Shown: positions 48,662-60,752 of the stretch, in pieces | Layout of the letters: each line of letters opens with the position of its first letter | Numbering within the stretch: position 1 is the first letter of the stretch | Source: Apricaphanius iberus | Taxonomy: Eukaryota > Chordata > Actinopteri > Cyprinodontiformes > Aphaniidae | Assembly: GCA_028564705.1 (NCBI GenBank) | Contig: JAPXFQ010000344.1 | Location: forward strand, 935,001-999,000 | Direction: 5' to 3' | DNA length: 64,000 nucleotides | Made by a program: the position numbers and the translations under genes | The notes under the pieces: model-generated | Database searches by the model: none | Seen by the model: the letters and a program-made list of their open reading frames with translations, nothing else | Told to the model about the DNA's origin: nothing

Positions 48662-49270
48662 TTAGGGCGTTTTCACATGGTACGGAAGTCCGTACTCGGA
48701 TACCGTATTTGGTCAAAATCCACTTATTTCGTACCGTGTGAACACAGACTGTACCGTGCCAGGATACGGCCAGAGAGACCAGCCTTGGAAGTAGTATCCG
48801 AGTCCAGGTACGAGCCGGCACGGATCACGTGAAAGCAAGCCGTATTCTGGCCGTACTCAAGACAATAGACGCGCTCCACGCGGAAATGACGAAACCGCCG
48901 GCCGAAATTACAGAATCACCTCGTGACCATAAAAATACCAAAAACAACGCGATTCAAGCATCCCACAGCAACACAGCAGATTACAAAACGGCGGGTTTAC
49001 TACAACACTCACCCTGTAGATGGCTTCAGGTAGCAGCTGACCAGTAGACCAGTTTGTTATATTCTAGGCTGTCGCTCGTTTTATGACGTCGGTACTTCTC
49101 ACTCCCTTGTTTGTTGGACAACTACAGACTTATTTGTATACCTCCACCAGCTGTTTAGTTATAGTAAAACACTGGATTGCAGTACGGGTCAAATACGTGC
49201 CATCTGAACAGAAAAAATGTGCATTTTCTCTGGCCATATTCTGGCACGGCCACACGTGAAAACGGCCTTA
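48662..49270. mobile_element. Harbinger-like MITE (603 bp)
   Basis: The element is 48665-49267, with ends GGGCGTTTTCACATGG and, inverted, GGCCGTTTTCACGTGT, flanked by TTA on both sides (48662-48664, 49268-49270), the PIF/Harbinger target. The interior has clustered tacgg/ccgta motifs near both ends. No transposase. Confidence 0.87.
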
Positions 49271-50183
49271 TTTTCAGGTGTGCGGGGGCCTTACTTGTGA
49301 GACTGTGAGGCCATATTTCTTGATAATGAGCCCACTTTTCAAAATGTCAATAAACACCATGTACAGAATTTACTCTTGCTGGAAGCTTATGTACCTGTGT
49401 TTAGCCGACTCCTATGCATGCAAAGATGATACCCATGTGTACAGATGTTGTGATAAGTGTTCCTGACAAGACAGTTAATTTCCCCTTGGGCTGCGCTGGT
49501 TGCCCTCACGCGGGAGTTCATCACAAGCAGATGGGAGGTAATTGGAATGGATGCAAGCAGATGCTGCAAAGCAATGAAATGGATTCATCACATCAGGCCT
49601 ATATAAGAGCTGATAGAGGGACTGTTTGTTTGTACTGTAATTAGGCAGAAATTTGTTTTCATTTTTCTCATCATCCAGCAATTGATGCAATAGAGGTGGT
49701 CCAGCCTCTGGAGAAAAAGAGTGTTGGCTAGTTGATTAGTCATTGTGACCACACCGAGAGACTGTGCATGTATGCACACAAAGAATAAAAGACAATGTGA
49801 AAACATAATAGACCATCAAATAAATAGATTGTATTGCAGGTAAGATGGCTTTGATGAGCGCTCCATGCTGAAGCAGTTTGTAGTTTGCAGAATGTGGTAC
49901 AGTAACTAAAGGCAACCAGAAAAGCATTGGAGGCTATTGTTGGGATAATAAGATTACTGATAGATGCTTTGTGCTAATGTTGTTATTCATAGCACATTAT
50001 AGATGTGAAAAACACTGCTTGTGCATTGATCCTGACCTGACAAACCCTTTGATTTGACTGTCTTGCTGGACCACTAACAGAATTTAGAGGCTGCATTTTA
50101 GTCCACTCTACAAGTTGGTCACTGCTTTGATGAGAGAAAAGCAGTTTATTTTCTACCGTCAGGTTTGTCAGAAAACAAAACAC

Positions 50184-51259
50184 AAAGGGCTTGACTTATC
50201 AATTGTTTGTGCTTGTTAAAACCTGTGCAAACCACACAGCGTCGTCATAACAAGTTGAGGATGATCTATCAACACGGTGCAAAGCGCAATGCGCCTGTTA
50301 AACCCGCAGCTCGACGCATGCAATCCATTTAGTGCTTTTGCCCCTCATGAATATGCAATCTTGGCGTTTCTGTAAGAAGACACAAAATATTGGGAGGAGA
50401 ATAGGCAAAAAAATAAGCGTTCCAGTCGCAATGTGATTTACTAAGCATACAAATCTTTGTGCTGGCTATTTTAGCGTCTATTTTTAGCACTTCTGAAAAC
50501 CATGTCTTAATTTTGTGCTACCACATACAACATAAGTTTATTACTGACGAATGAAAAATGTCATTCACATACAATATAACCTAAGAGTAATTAACAGTCT
50601 GGGCAGGTTGGCCATAAACCTGACAGTTATGTAAATATTTACCCGTTTTCCCCAAAAATGGATCATAACTCACTGCTCTCTACTCACGTCTCCACTTGGT
50701 GAAGACATGCTGAGCGCAGAGTGAGTTATCTTCCTCATTAGTTTCCCCTGTAGTGGTTAACCTTCATATAGTCGAAGTAATAAAATGTAGTAATCATATA
50801 CAATACCACAACGATAATTGGCATTATATATGACATTTTAAAACAAAATTCAGACATTTCAGATTATATATTTCTAAGATTACATTTTTTTTTTACTGCA
50901 ACATGACATTCAATAGAGGCCACAGTAAAGTGCGATGCATTTCCACAACATTAGTAGGATAAAGACATTTTAGCGACCTAGTTGTGGACATGCTTTAGTT
51001 TAATCAGTCTAACTCTGCAATACAATGTGTGCATGCAGCAGAGAGCAGCAAATGTACACCGCATGAATTACATTTATTACTTACAAATGAGAAACAGAAT
51101 TCACATTCTAGCGTAATAGTAATTAATTCTGTAACAGCCAAGGAAGAAAGAATTGATATATATGCCCCGCAAATTAAGGATAACCCACTCGCGCAATTTT
51201 CTTAGCGCTGCACGCAATTTTGCGATCATTATCAGGAATCTTGATAAATCAGGCCCAAA
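50184..51259. mobile_element. Second Harbinger-like MITE (1,070 bp)
   Basis: The element is 50187-51256, with ends GGGCTTGACTTATCAA and, inverted, GGGCCTGATTTATCAA; AAA flanks both sides. Both halves contain motifs such as gcgcaat / ttgcg near the ends. Non-coding. Confidence 0.75.
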
Positions 51260-52231
51260 ATGTTTTAAATGTGGTGACAGGAATAAAGGTAATTATATAT
51301 TTAACTATTAAAAGGAAAAAAAAAACACAATCAATGTGTTTTGCTACCAAGGACAGCATAAAAAAATTAGTTTCTGCACAAGGTCCTACTCTCTCATTGG
51401 AAGTATTAGCACTCTACTTGTGTTGAAGATGGGGCCAATGTTTTGGTCAACACTAAAACGCTGGCACATTGTAGATAGTTTTTTTTATAGCCATAAGACT
51501 GCTTCATATTTGCACAAAACAGTTTTGTTGAAGCTTTTATAACTGTGATGAATAAGTGATGCTTTCTCTTTGAGCTCACTGTGGTGGACTGCTTCATTAA
51601 TGGAGACACACTTTTGATAATATTCATTAAAAAAATCTCTTAAAGGAAAAGAGAACAATGTAACTCATAGTCAATGCAACATCATGTCACATCATCCATC
51701 ATTCACTGCCTGCGTTGTATAAACTTTGCAAAGTCACAAGGCGAAGAGACAAAACACTGACAGCAAGAAGTGACAATACTGCCAAAGACTTACAGTAGTG
51801 GTGGGGCCAGTAGGAGGCAAGCTCATACATTTTTCAAATAGTTCAATACCAGCCATCTTTGGTATTTGAGAGCATGAGCATGTGTATGCACAGGTATATT
51901 ACTTTGTGCCTGTCTATATATAAAATTCTAAGCTTGTCTGTAGAGATTTGACTATTTAAAGCCTCCCATGTAGAAGGACACAAGTGCTGAAGTAGCTCTT
52001 TGCCTGTTGCTGCTCTCTAACCCTCCTGCTCTTCACTCTCATCCACTCTAGCTATGCCTGTGTTCCATGAATCAAAGTGGCATTATATCTATCTTTAAAC
52101 CAGGCAGGAATCATGCTTTCACTTTAAACAAACAGCCTCATCGTGACAAAAAGCAGACTCAAAATGTCCAACATGAACACTGCTGAAAGATCATGTGAAT
52201 TGTGTTCTGATGTAATGAATCTCAGGATTTC

Positions 52232-53567
52232 TACCAGTGTATGAGCAAATTAGGAAACACTTAAACTACACAATGTAACTCCAAGTCGATCACACTTTTG
52301 TGAAATCAAACTGTCCACTTTGGAAGCAACACGGATTGACAATCAATTCCACATGCTGTTGTGCAAATGGAATAGACAACAGGTGGAAATTCTAGACAAT
52401 TAGCAATACACCCAAAAGAAAGGTGGTGACCACAGACCACTTCTTAGTTACTAGGCTTTCTGGTTGATGTTTTGATCACTGTCGAATGCTGGCGGTGCTT
52501 TCAGTCTAGGAGTAGCATAATACAAAGTCTACAACCCACACAAGTGACTCAGGTAGTGCAGCTCATCCAGGATGGCCCATCAATGTGAGCTGTGGCAAAA
52601 AGGTTTGCTGTGTCAGTCAGCGTAGCGTCTAGAGCATGGAGGCGCTACCAGGAGACAGGCCAGTACATCAGGAGACGTGGAGGAGGCCGTAGGAGGGCAG
52701 CAATTCAGTAGCAGGATGCCTACATCCGCCTTTGTGCAAGGAGGAACAGGAGGGCCACTGCCAGAGCCCTGCAGAATGACCTCCAGCAGGCCACAAACAG
52801 TCAGAGTCTGAGGACGCTTGATGCCTGCCTCCAGTATGACCAGTATGGCAGTGGGTCAGTAATCGTGTGGGGTGGTACGTTTTTGGAGGGCCATACAGCC
52901 CTCCATGTGCTCACCAAAGATTGCCTGACTGCCATCAGGTACCAAGTTGAGATCCACTAACCCCTTGCGACCAAATATTGGTGCGGTTGGTCCTTGGTTC
53001 CCCCTAATGCAAGACAAGTCTAGACCTCATACGGCTGGAGAGTCACAGAGGTTCCTGCGAGACGAAGGCATTGATGCTATGGACTGGCCCACTGGTTCCC
53101 CAGACCTGGATCCAACTGAGCACATCTGGCACATCATATCTTGCTCCATCCACCACCACCACGTTGCACCACAGACTGTCCAGGAGCTGATGGATGCTTT
53201 AGTCCAGGTCTGGGATGAGATCCTTCAGAAGACCATCTGCCATCTCATCAGGAGCATGCCCAGGAGTTGTAGGGAGGTCCTACAGGCGCGTTAAGGCACA
53301 CACACTACTGAGCTTCATTTTGATTTTCTTTAAGAACATTAAATCAAAATTGGATCAGCTTGTAGTGTGCTTTTCTACTTAGATTTTAGTGTGAATCCGA
53401 CTCCAGACCTCCATGGGATGATACATTTAATTTCCACTGATAATCTTTGTGTGATTTTGTTGGCAGCACATTCAACTATGTAAAGAACAAAGTAATGAAT
53501 GAAAATATTTCATTTATTCAGATCTGTGATGTTATTTTAGTGTTCCCTTTATTCTTGTAGCAGTGTA
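52232..53567 (+). mobile_element. Internally deleted Tc1-like transposon in cdh24 intron
   Basis: The element is 52234-53565, flanked by TA. Ends CAGTGTATGAGCAAATTAGG and, inverted, CACTGCTACAAGAATAAAGG are degenerate inverted repeats. The transposase start (gatggcccatcaatgtgagc...) is followed directly by the ctgaggacgcttgatgcctg...ggtcagtaatcgtgtggggt region, so the segment with the first catalytic Asp is missing. The element can only be moved in trans. Confidence 0.85.
52947..53294 (+). pseudogene. Tc1-like transposase, C-terminal fragment
   Basis: A 115-codon open stretch with Asp23 (MQDKSRPH) and Glu58 (SPDLDPTEHIW), 34 residues apart, the DD34E spacing of Tc1 enzymes. It ends at the expected C-terminus. 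The N-terminal DNA-binding part is in other frames and interrupted, so it is not a working gene. Confidence 0.85.
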
Positions 53568-53869
53568 CATCAGTAAAGCATGGTTATCTTTTCAAAATAG
53601 TTAACTCATTCAAACTAAACTGCAAGACTTCTGAGGAAAATATCTTAAAGTGTAGCATTTATACTTCTCTCCAAACATCCTAGGATTCAATGATTATTTC
53701 TGCAGGATCAACTGAAGTTGAACTTTATTATTATTCTATGTTGGCAAAAGTAATCACTTAGAATCAAGCATACTGTACCTTAACAAAATAAAGACTATCC
53801 ATCTATTTATCTCTCAGACAAATTAATTTAAAATTTAGCATATATTCTTGAGGGCATTTATCTGCTTAC

Positions 53870-53971
53870 CTATGAGTATGAGCATGCAGACCAGTAGTGC
53901 TATGAGCGCCCCAGGGCTAAGAGCAGCACTCATTACATAGGCTGTAGCATTGCATGACTGGATAGCTCCCT
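53870..53971 (-). CDS. cdh24: Cadherin-24-like, transmembrane exon
   Basis: A 102-bp exon between acceptor aaatgcag and donor gtaagc. It encodes GAIQSCNATAYVMSAALSP followed by the hydrophobic GALIALLVCMLILI. The first two bases complete a Glu codon begun in the previous exon and the last base begins the Val codon finished at 43123. SCNATAYV followed by LSPGALIALL is the classical type II cadherin membrane-entry signature. Confidence 0.88.
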
Positions 53972-54318
53972 CTGCATTTAGAGAGAAAGGGGGGGGGGGG
54001 GAAACAAGCATTTACTACAGCAGATTTGTCAGTAGTGTTAGGTCAGTTAAACAGACAACCATTAACTTCTCAAAAGCAACAACCTTATTTTCATCATGTC
54101 TTTCTTTACAGATTTAAATCCTCTGTAAAAGGCCATTTGTTGGCAGATTTTATTGCCATGAGTTTTTTGTTTTTTTTGCTTTCCATAAATAAAGGCTAGG
54201 AAGAAACGTTTGCTAAGCAAAACAATGACACATTGACCTTTTCATAACGCTGCTGCTGCTGCCAAGGTGACAGTGATGTTAATGTTAGTAATGGTGCTGC
54301 CCCCGCAGTGGCTCTCAC
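53972..54318 (-). other. cdh24: cdh24 short intron (347 bp)
   Basis: gtgaga...gcag; it includes a run of G next to the acceptor at 53990-54001, on the minus strand a C-rich polypyrimidine stretch. Confidence 0.8.
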
Positions 54319-54468
54319 CTGTGTCGCAGCCACAGACATGGATGGTCAGGGTCCCCGTTGAGCTCAGGGAGGGAGGTCCACTGTCAACAACAAGAATGGG
54401 CAGGAAGTACACATTCTGTTCATGCCGGTTAAAACTTGACTTCTGGGTACGGATGCCAGCTGTGTTGT
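54319..54468 (-). CDS. cdh24: Cadherin-24-like, EC5 C-terminal exon
   Basis: A 150-bp exon, acceptor catcaag|AC and donor gtgaga. It encodes DNTAGIRTQKSSFNRHEQNV followed by YFLPILVVDSGPPSLSSTGT and LTIHVCGCDT, the end of the fifth extracellular cadherin domain including the conserved membrane-proximal cysteines. The polypyrimidine tract before the acceptor is weak, but phases match both neighbours (G|AC in, G|AG out) and no other AG is usable nearby. Confidence 0.85.
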
Positions 54469-57400
54469 CTTGATGTGGGATGTGATTTAGTCAGGGGCAC
54501 GTTGGGGTCAGACAAGATAAAAAAGAGAATTACAAATGAGTCACTTTATGTTAAAAGAACAAAAACATTCCATCCTATGTTCATCCCAGTGAATCATTTT
54601 CTTTTTTTTTGTTGCAGACTTAAGACCTTTGAATAAAATCGACTGCTTAGTGTTCCCACATTTATTGCAATAAAAATAACTTCTTGACTAAATTCTACAT
54701 AATTTGAAAGTAAATTACCATACATTTCCAGGTTAACTAATTACAGAGTACTAATATCTTACAATAAATTCACAGAAATGTAGATATATAGAAAATATCA
54801 CTGTTGATATTATTTACCATTTCCTCTCAACAACTACATTTTTTAAATACACAATTGAATTTTTATAGCACTGGTTAGAAAAAAAAACCCACGCTAGACA
54901 TAAAAATCCCAACAAAAAACAGGTATGTGTGAAAAAACTCTGTATATCATTAATCTGTATAGCCTGAGTGTACACTCTAAAAATTAAGCTTCTGAAAACT
55001 TTACTGTGGAAAACACAAAACTTTTCCCCACACAGAAAGATGGATCTCCCAGAGCCATTGACCCTCTCTTACATTCTATTCTCCTGAGCCGACCAAATAT
55101 TTTCTATGTTACTTAGGTCTATAGATCTTGACGGTCATAGAATAATGTTGATTTAGTAATCATTTCTGTGTGGCCATTTGTTTGGACTAATTTTCCTGTT
55201 GAGAGACCACCAAATTCTAACTAGTAATATCTGTATATTTCAAATAATTTGTGATGTAATATACTTTAATAAGGTTGTCAAATATTTTAAATACAAACAG
55301 GCCCACAGTAATAGGATTCCCTACTATAGCAATCTGTTAGCATGAGGTGCCTTTTCAAATGTTTTTTTATACAAAATGAGCCAAGAAGGCTTGTTGCCAG
55401 AACATTTAGTCCAACCTGATCAAAGAACTTGGTCCCAGTTAAAGTCCCAGTAGAATTTAATAAACCTCAGAGGTTTACCTTTGTGACAGTACAGCAGCAA
55501 GGTTTTAGCTTAAACAACTTGTCGGCATTAGAGATGTACAATATGGAATCGGAAATGTTATCCCAATATCAGTGTGTGTAATATCAAAACTCCAAAGGAG
55601 TGTTTAAATGCAGTATGTGGTTGGACACGATATATCAAGTGTTACACATAAAGGCTAAATATTGTTGAAATGTCCATACTTGCAAACAGACTCTGATAGT
55701 AGTAAAATATATTATCATCACGATTTTTAACAATAGTATATCAGTTAATATTTTCATGATTTGGTGCATTCCTAGGTGGCAAGTAGATAGTATCATTTAG
55801 GTCATGTTCTTACAGTGACCTTTGAAGAACTCATTTTACTTCCATAACCATTCTCCTCTATATGCATGGTTGCAAGATAAATTTAGATCCTCCTTCAGCC
55901 TTTTTTGACATTGTTCTTGTTATTTCAAACGTTTTCATTATTTCACTATGAATAACTTAAGACCAGTTTGGGCAAGTAGCAATTTTACAATTGCTATCTC
56001 CTGTTATGTGACACATATCTGCCCTACTTGAATGTCAGGGTCTCTTTACCTATTCATTTTGAGATTGGGTCACAAAAGCAAATTAATCTGCAATCTGCCT
56101 CCATATTCTTATCAATTTAAAAAAGCCTAATTTTAAAAATCCCTCATAGTTAGGGATGTTGGAATGGCACCAGTGATTTTTCTTTTTTCTTTTGCTTTTG
56201 TAAGACAGTGGCTTCACCAGAGCTGCCAAAAATTGAGTAGGGTGCTTGATCATGAGTTTATTAGGTAAATAAAAAGCAGAATATATAATTAGACTGTGCA
56301 AAACTATTTCAAATGAAACTTCACTGGTGTCTATGTAAGTACTCTGCGTGAGTCTTAGATAAATGCAGCACAATATAAAAAAATGGGGCTTTGAAACAAC
56401 AGAGTCCTGTTGAATCATGGAAATACTTGCATAGTGGATAGTAAGTAATCCATCTCCCAGACCATTTATCACCATTATCCTTGTCACCCTAGAACTCCTC
56501 TGGCACATGTAGAACAATTCTCATATTATTGTTATGTTCAGGGGGTTGTCCTTTTGACTTTTAGACTACATTCTACATTCTCTGCCTTAAACTAAAGCAA
56601 CTGAACACATTGAAAGTCACCTCTTTAAAAACATTTCTAAGAAGAAACGTGTTCTTTAATCAGATGAAATCAGTGTTGTTTGAGTTTCACAAATAAATAG
56701 AAACCACAAAACTACAAAGTCAGTATGTCAGAGGTTTATCACTAAAGCTTTTCTAAGCTTGCTCTTATAAGAATGCATAATACATTTATGAAAGCATGAC
56801 ACATGATGTTCCCACAAATCTAGAAAGAAGGGTCTGGCAGTGTATCGTATATATGGTGAGATTAGGGGTTTCCTCTACGGACTGGCAGCAAATACTTCAA
56901 AGAGTTAAGCAACACGGGAAAAAATGCCTTGTCATCGTTGTCTGTCAAGGCCTGGAGACAGAACGCAATGTGAGGGCATGAAGAGCAAGAGATGAAGTGA
57001 CAGATTAAAAGTGACAGTTTGACAAATGTGTCCATCAAAAAAAGACACTAGAATGGAAAAAAAGAGAGGTAGGCAGATTTAAAAGTATGTGTGCTGTTTT
57101 GTTTGCTTTAACAAATTTATATGAATACACAACACTGCTGGCTGGCATGTTATAAGCAGTTTGTATATTTACTGTTGGCTTTTGTATGCAAATGTGTCAG
57201 GTGGTATGTAAAAACTCAAACGTGGACATATGATTATTATTCAGGCTACCCAATCATTTTTAAATTCATACATTTCCACAAATTAACTAAAGCATGCATT
57301 TACTGACATTACAAAATATATTTTAGTGGTTACTTTAGTGGTTTTTGTACTTTAAAAATAATTAAGAAAAGAACTACGGCAAAACGGCTAACAGATTTTT

Positions 57401-59127
57401 CCTTATTCACTTCTCATTCAATACTATGTATAAAAACAGTGCAATGCATGCACATATGTTGCATAGAGGCATGCACCTTTCCATTCAAATGCACATGCAT
57501 GGTTCAGCAGGAGACCCTTCTGCCTTCACACAGTGACATTTCCCTGGCTCGGAATGCTCCCCTGACATTTTCCTGGTGTCAGATCAATCTTGATTTTGTC
57601 AGGCGTCACATTTACTTAGATACACATCCCTAAATGAAGGATCTGCAAGCTTGCATGCAAAAACACTGACAAGTATGAAAAAAGTAATTTTCCTGACAAT
57701 GCAAAATCCTTGCTAGTGTGCTCACTGAATTTAATGTGTCTCTTTTTCTAGGGATCCATTTAAATCCTAATAACAATGCAAATGCCACAGCAATAATAAA
57801 AAAAAAAATCTTGTTAAAATGTATGTAAAACAAAGTAATAAAAAACTCACTCTCACAGAAATCATTTTTTGTTTTAAAGATAGTGAACTAAAGTAGTTTA
57901 TGGTCCAGTCTGTGCCATCAGATATACATTTTTTAAGCAAATACAGCATAAATCCTTTGCAAAATTCTATCTGATCATGTTACATAGCAACTAAAACACC
58001 AAGAAGATATGTTTAGCCGGAATTTCCCAAGTGAAAAGTCTATAAGTTCTGCTTTTTTATTTCTATACATTAATTAAGTTAACTTTTGGTTTTTTCTCTA
58101 AACTCAGTTGAGTTCAATTTAGTTTTTTTTGTTGAGTATCCCAATGCCCTTTTGTAAAACAAAAGGTTCAGTTCATATCTCATAATTAGCATCCAATTTG
58201 GTCCAAACTTAGCATGAAATCAGTCCATATCAGGCTGATATAGTCCAGTCTCATAACCCACATATAATCCATATATTATATACAGATCCAGTTCAATCAA
58301 AGTTGTCATACAAAACACTCTAATTTAGTTGATCCAGTAATATCTGTTAAAAGTAAAAGTAGGAATAATTTTGTAAAAATTCTACAGTGATTACAGTAGT
58401 GATATTGAAATATAACATTTGTCATCAAAGTAAAGTCCATCTTGCAAAACGCCATCTAGTTGATGTTTTAATCCCAGCTATTATTATGAGCAACAGATAT
58501 CAATTCCAATGATGCTGGAATCTGTTTTACAGTATGTATTATTGACGCAAAAACCAATGGCAATTTAAATTATATTAGGAAATCTAAAATATTATGGTCA
58601 AGCCTAAATTTCTAAGTTAACCAAAACGGTTTGAGATTCATGAAACCTTTATTCTATTCAGGAAGAGAGAACATTTTTACATTTTGCAGAAGGATTCTTA
58701 GTTCCCCAAAATGTATCCAAATAAGCCTATCAGATTGCATCATTTTGACATTGTTGCAAATCCCTGAATTATAAAATGAAATTTATAGTGAAAGTAAAAG
58801 TTTTATAAATCAGACAATTTTACCATTACCATATTAGAGTGTTTAAATGATATTTAGGATGTAAGAAAATTATAACCTTTTTCAATAATTTTTGGACACA
58901 TTTGGGGGCATCCCTGTTCCATGACATCCAACCCAGCTCTGAATATTTCTTTCTTCTAGTTTGTTTGACAATGTACACATTTTGAATGTACCACTCAGCA
59001 AACATGTTACTCCTTTCTACCAAAGGGGATTTCTTTCTTTAAATTATTTTTACTATTAAAGTTTTGAGATCTCACTTGATGACTGTTATAAAAATCATTA
59101 AAAAAAATGTATTATTGTCCGTCATAC
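54469..59127 (-). other. cdh24: cdh24 intron (4.7 kb)
   Basis: Donor gtatga at 59127, acceptor at 54470-54469. It contains one degenerate hAT MITE (55529-55774). The 144-codon minus frame at 56517-56083 shows no domain. Otherwise AT-rich with nothing recognised. Confidence 0.8.
55521..55782. mobile_element. Degenerate hAT MITE C
   Basis: 55529-55774: ends TAGAGATGTACAATAT and, inverted, TAGGAATGCACCAAAT; flanks gtcggcat and ggtggcaa agree at 5 of 8 bases. An older member of the family at 44454 and 47199. Confidence 0.5.
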
Positions 59128-59245
59128 CTGTGACATCCCACAGGGTGAAGTGACGGCTGCTGGCAGCTTCAGACAGTAGTGTGAAGAAAAAGCGATGTCC
59201 AGATTGGGGTTCATCTTTATCCACCACACTGATGGTGTGAATTAA
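59128..59245 (-). CDS. cdh24: Cadherin-24-like, EC5 N-terminal exon
   Basis: A 118-bp exon (acceptor cccttag, donor gtatga) encoding LIHTISVVDKDEPQSGHRFF then FTLLSEAASSRHFTLWDVT. DKDEP is the calcium-binding DxD linker between EC4 and EC5. A 118-bp exon at this place is, as I recall, usual in type II cadherin genes. The last G begins the Asp codon completed at 54468. Upstream exons (EC1-EC4, signal peptide) are not in the window. Confidence 0.85.
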
Positions 59246-60199
59246 CTAAGGGCAGAAAAACAGATTGAAAAAAGAAATAAGGGAATAAAGAAGAAAGGTT
59301 AGATTTTCTACTCAGATCTGCTCAATGAGAACAAAGAAATGCATTTAAAATCACTTTGCATTTCAAATGCCTTTTTCACCAGGGAGGGAACGAAATGGAG
59401 TGAGATGCAACGGACTGAAAAGGCTTGCTGTGAAACAGTAGTTCAAAGGGGCCAAAGTCACAAAAGATTAAAACTTCTTTTGCCTGAGAGTTGACACAGC
59501 ATTATGAAAAATGCCCTAGTGTTGGAAAGTATCATAAATTCAGTTGTGAACAGAAAAGGACACATTCTCTGTGGGGATGGCATGCTTGCTCTGAGAAGAA
59601 TAGAGGTTCTGATAGAGATAAGTACAGGAAAAAAAAATTCACCAAGACTATTGGTGGGTTTAGTGCAAAAATAGTGATTCACATACAAAAAAATGATGTA
59701 ATTTTGAGAGATTCATGAAAAAACGATGAAATGAGGTAGGATTCAAAGTAAACTGAATAGACATCAAACATCCCCTGTAGATGTTTTCCTCTTAGCAAAG
59801 GCCTTTCAGGGATAATTCATCTTCCTCTCAAACTATTACTCCGCAGACAGAATCAAACCAGAAGCTGATAAATTATTTTCTTACCACATCTGTCTGCTCC
59901 TTTTTCTTTCCCACCACACAACAAATAAATACATATTTTTAATATTTTGATTTCTTAAATTTTTGCTTACTGCATACTTACTGTAGTTTAGAGTACCTAA
60001 ATATTATACAAAATTTGTGAGAATTAACCAATAATTAACAGATGGATTTGTTTTCTGAAAGATTTTTTCACATAAAGACAAACAATATATAGGTAGATAT
60101 GACGACTGTAGGTGATTATTAGCTGGTTAATATTCAGATAACAGAAAAAAGACGGCATAAGTGTCGTAGATGGTATGTAAAACATATTTACTACTATTT
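59246..60199. other. cdh24 intron sequence, nothing recognised
   Basis: No further cadherin exon was found on the minus strand between here and 64000. Confidence 0.5.
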
Positions 60200-60605
60200 T
60201 TGATTTCTTTCCTACGGGTTTTGCCGCCGTTGACTGCGTGTACCTACAGACGGTCAGATAGCGCTCAACACTTCCCCTTACTGGTTACTCTCAATAGCGG
60301 TTGTAAAAGGTATGCCGTTCTGTTCTCTTCTGCCCTTTTAAAGCCGATAAACTTTTTAAACTATGGACGAGGCTCCTCTTTTTTTGGAAACACTTCATCA
60401 GAATTGTGTACTCTACTCCTGCCAGTAGCTGTACTTAGTTAAAAACTTTATTTTCTACAATGTGGTGAAGAGTGTGTAGCAGTGAAATCGGTGCTGGCTG
60501 AAACACTTCTCCTCATCAAACGTTCCGGAAGTTGTCCGAGCTATTTACCGGTATAGGGGCATATTAAAAATTCATATCATAAAGAAAATAAACACTGGTT
60601 TTCAG
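60200..60605. repeat. Probable DNA-transposon fragment
   Basis: A GC-richer patch (gggttttgccgccgttgact) ending in tgaaccggtacaccgcccagg, a common MITE terminus pattern. The opposite end was not found. Confidence 0.35.
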
Positions 60606-60642
60606 TATGAACCGGTACACCGCCCAGGCCTACATCATATGT

Positions 60643-60752
60643 TCATTCATAGTTTTGATGTCCTTAATTGAGAATCTACAATGTAGTCATGAAAATAAAG
60701 AAAACACATTGAATGAGAAGGTGTATCCAAACTTTTGCTCTGTTCTGTATAA
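60643..60752 (-). mobile_element. Tc1-like transposon end fragment
   Basis: ttcattcatagttttgatgt ... catgaaaataaagaaaacac ... ccaaacttttgctctg is the inverted counterpart of the end at 27878-28010. Transposase absent. Confidence 0.75.

Larger units (their letters stand above)
43124..53869 (-). other. cdh24: cdh24 last intron (10.7 kb), repeat-filled
   Basis: GT (53869-53868 on the minus strand, gtaagc) to AG (43125-43124). It holds the hAT MITEs at 44454 and 47199, Harbinger-like MITEs at 48665 and 50187, a Tc1 end with a SINE near 45520-46210, and the deleted Tc1 element at 52234. The stretches between (43124-44445, 46211-47190, 47559-48661, 49271-50183, 51257-52231) are AT-rich with no other supported feature apart from the fragment noted at 43560-43740. 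Confidence 0.85.

Noticed and set aside
53990..54001. Poly-G run as a regulatory G-quadruplex
   Set aside because: A single homopolymer run next to a splice acceptor; on the transcribed strand it simply adds to the polypyrimidine tract.
56083..56517. 144-codon minus frame in the cdh24 intron
   Set aside because: No domain, Ile/Leu/Lys-rich AT-type composition and no splice-site context; could be an old repeat.
59458..59718. Frames at 59458-59718 as a further cadherin exon
   Set aside because: No cadherin repeat motif (DxNDNxP, LDRE, DxD) and phases do not help; read as intron.
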